From: Urechis unicinctus
Lineage: Eukaryota > Annelida > Polychaeta > Xenopneusta > Urechidae
Direction of reading: 5' to 3'
Assembly: GCA_034190875.2 (NCBI GenBank)
Contig: CM067344.1
Span: forward strand, 74,169,178 to 74,233,177
DNA: 64,000 bases
Shown here: piece after piece, positions 62,655-64,000 of the stretch
Position numbering within the stretch: the stretch's first letter is position 1
Layout: every line of letters starts with the position of its first letter
Program-made: the position numbers and the translations under genes
The notes under the pieces: generated by a model
What the model saw: only the letters and a program-made list of their open reading frames with translations
Told to the model about the DNA's origin: nothing
Database searches by the model: none

Positions 62655-63115
62655 CATCACCTGTCATGTTTATTCACTGTAGCCCAGATAACATATCCTT
62701 TACACCCAGAATTAGTCAAACAACCTATCGTTGAATGCTCCGATGATAGATATCAAACTAATTTGCGAAATAAACTATAATATTGAGTCACGACTTATCC
62801 TACACAGGGCAGGAGGTGGGAGTATTTGCGTAGGGTATTGGTAGGCAAAAAGTAACATCTGGTTAGAGCTCTAGCAATTATGCTACATATAGTGTAAACA
62901 GCACACACATCACCTGTCATTTATATTCACTATAGCCCAGATAACATATCCTGTACACCCACAATTAGTCAAAGAACCTTTCATTGAATGTTCAGATAAT
63001 AAATATCAAGCCAATTTGCGAAACATACCCAAATATCCTACACAGGGCAGGAGGTTGGAATATTGACGTGGGGTATTGACAGGAAGCTATAAACTCTTTG
63101 TTATAGCTCCTTGAA
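62655..63115 (+). repeat. Tandem duplication, about 240-bp unit
   Basis: 62655-62878 and 62900-63115 share ACACATCACCTGTCAT, AGCCCAGATAACATATCCT and CCTACACAGGGCAGGAGGT. About 80 percent identical by eye. Non-coding. Confidence 0.88.
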
Positions 63116-64000
63116 TAAAGGACCTCGTGAGAGTTAAAGTATTCAGTGCACTGCTTATCCGACGTTGAGTGGATTTGAGCATACATTAATTGAGTTAGAA
63201 GAGTAGCTGACCTCTGGAGAAGAGCCATTAAAATTTAATCATTTTTATTCGTTGGAAAAAATTTCTGGCGACAATCTGAAGTACTATTAGCCATGCAGTT
63301 CTGGTCCAAAACGTTTTATTTAATCACAATAAAAATGCACTAGCAAAATAGCTATTTACGTTTTAGTTTAAGGAATGCTCAGAATATGCACTGAAGAAAC
63401 TAAAGGAATATTTGTTAACTTGGTCAATTATGAGTTGATTTTGAAATTTTCTTCCTCATGCAGTTTGCCAAGTTCCCACATGTACCCATGAGCCTCTTGT
63501 TTAGATATTCATCGAGGTAGAAGTTTCAGAATTTTGTAAACAAAAACATCCAAATGAGTGGCGTCCAGGTCAAGTAATTACGCATGCGCAATTACACCAT
63601 CTTCTGGTATTATCGCCCAAGCTCCGTCCGTTTTCAGCTCAGAATGTCTAGTAATGCTCACCATTTGCCACATTTGGGTTATAAAATAAAATAAGGAATC
63701 GGACTTGATAATGGTCATAACGGGGTCAGGAATTGGATTCAATTTACGGATAACTAATCCAACAGCAGAAAGGAATCGGTCATTGAAGTATTTTCACAAC
63801 ATAATTTTCATGATTGTTAAATGCACTTTTAAGTCATTTGAATATACTATTGATTGAATGGCCAGTAGGTTGATAAATGGCCAGTACCCATTGAACTCCG
63901 TTCACCTGAATCAATGCGACAATTGGTTTTGTGTAGAACTCTCCCTCGCGCATTAATTACGAAATCTAGACAACGTAGTCAGACGAAAACCTGCGTTGAC
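63116..64000. other. Intergenic, no gene recognised
   Basis: AT-rich DNA without a supported gene to the end of the window. Confidence 0.4.

Overview
The window looks like accessory, repeat-rich nuclear DNA of a marine invertebrate animal; the phylum cannot be fixed from sequence alone. The eukaryotic signs are GT-AG introns, long (AT)n and (GA)n microsatellites, more than a dozen minisatellites, a Golgi carbohydrate sulfotransferase gene, a P2X7-like C-terminal exon, and several classes of transposable element. No rRNA, convincing tRNA, bacterial operon or CRISPR array was seen.

Centre of the window (about 23.0-45.2 kb): two Polinton/Maverick-type elements lie one inside the other. The inner, younger copy (25430-41870, 16.4 kb) has long terminal inverted repeats. 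On the + strand it carries two related unknown genes, a small unknown gene, a C2H2 finger gene, the FtsK/HerA-type packaging ATPase, two conserved small virion-type genes, an rve integrase with chromodomain, a small membrane protein, two tandem minor capsid (penton) genes, a basic pVI/pX-like protein, the double jelly-roll major capsid protein and an adenain-type protease. Converging on these from the other end is a - strand, intron-containing protein-primed family B DNA polymerase. The set amounts to a virion morphogenesis module plus replication and integration genes. ATPase and major capsid frames are intact. Integrase, polymerase, protease and the first penton gene are broken, so this copy is dead or dependent on others. 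Each terminal repeat carries a TATA box, start codon and about 33 codons, so the same N-terminal leader is placed on the polymerase at one end and on an unrelated protein at the other.

The flanks of the inner element (22979-25429 and 41871-44686) hold an older element of a different lineage: a fibre-like shaft/head protein, a two-membrane-segment protein, a penton-like C-terminus and a decayed polymerase whose motifs differ from the inner one. These flanks end in 145-bp inverted repeats that overlap the polymerase 3' end.

Left third (1-22.9 kb): no gene I can support. It holds microsatellites, minisatellites of 17-48 bp units, a 270-bp interspersed repeat in two copies, and inverted 0.6-0.7-kb repeats about 6 kb apart.

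Right third (45-64 kb): a broken first exon of an unknown gene, a P2X7-like exon, the sulfotransferase gene, a 30-bp minisatellite, a complete non-autonomous LTR retrotransposon inserted in a 20-bp minisatellite with a CATG target duplication, a tyrosine-recombinase pseudogene, a MITE-like inverted-repeat element and three (AT)n arrays.
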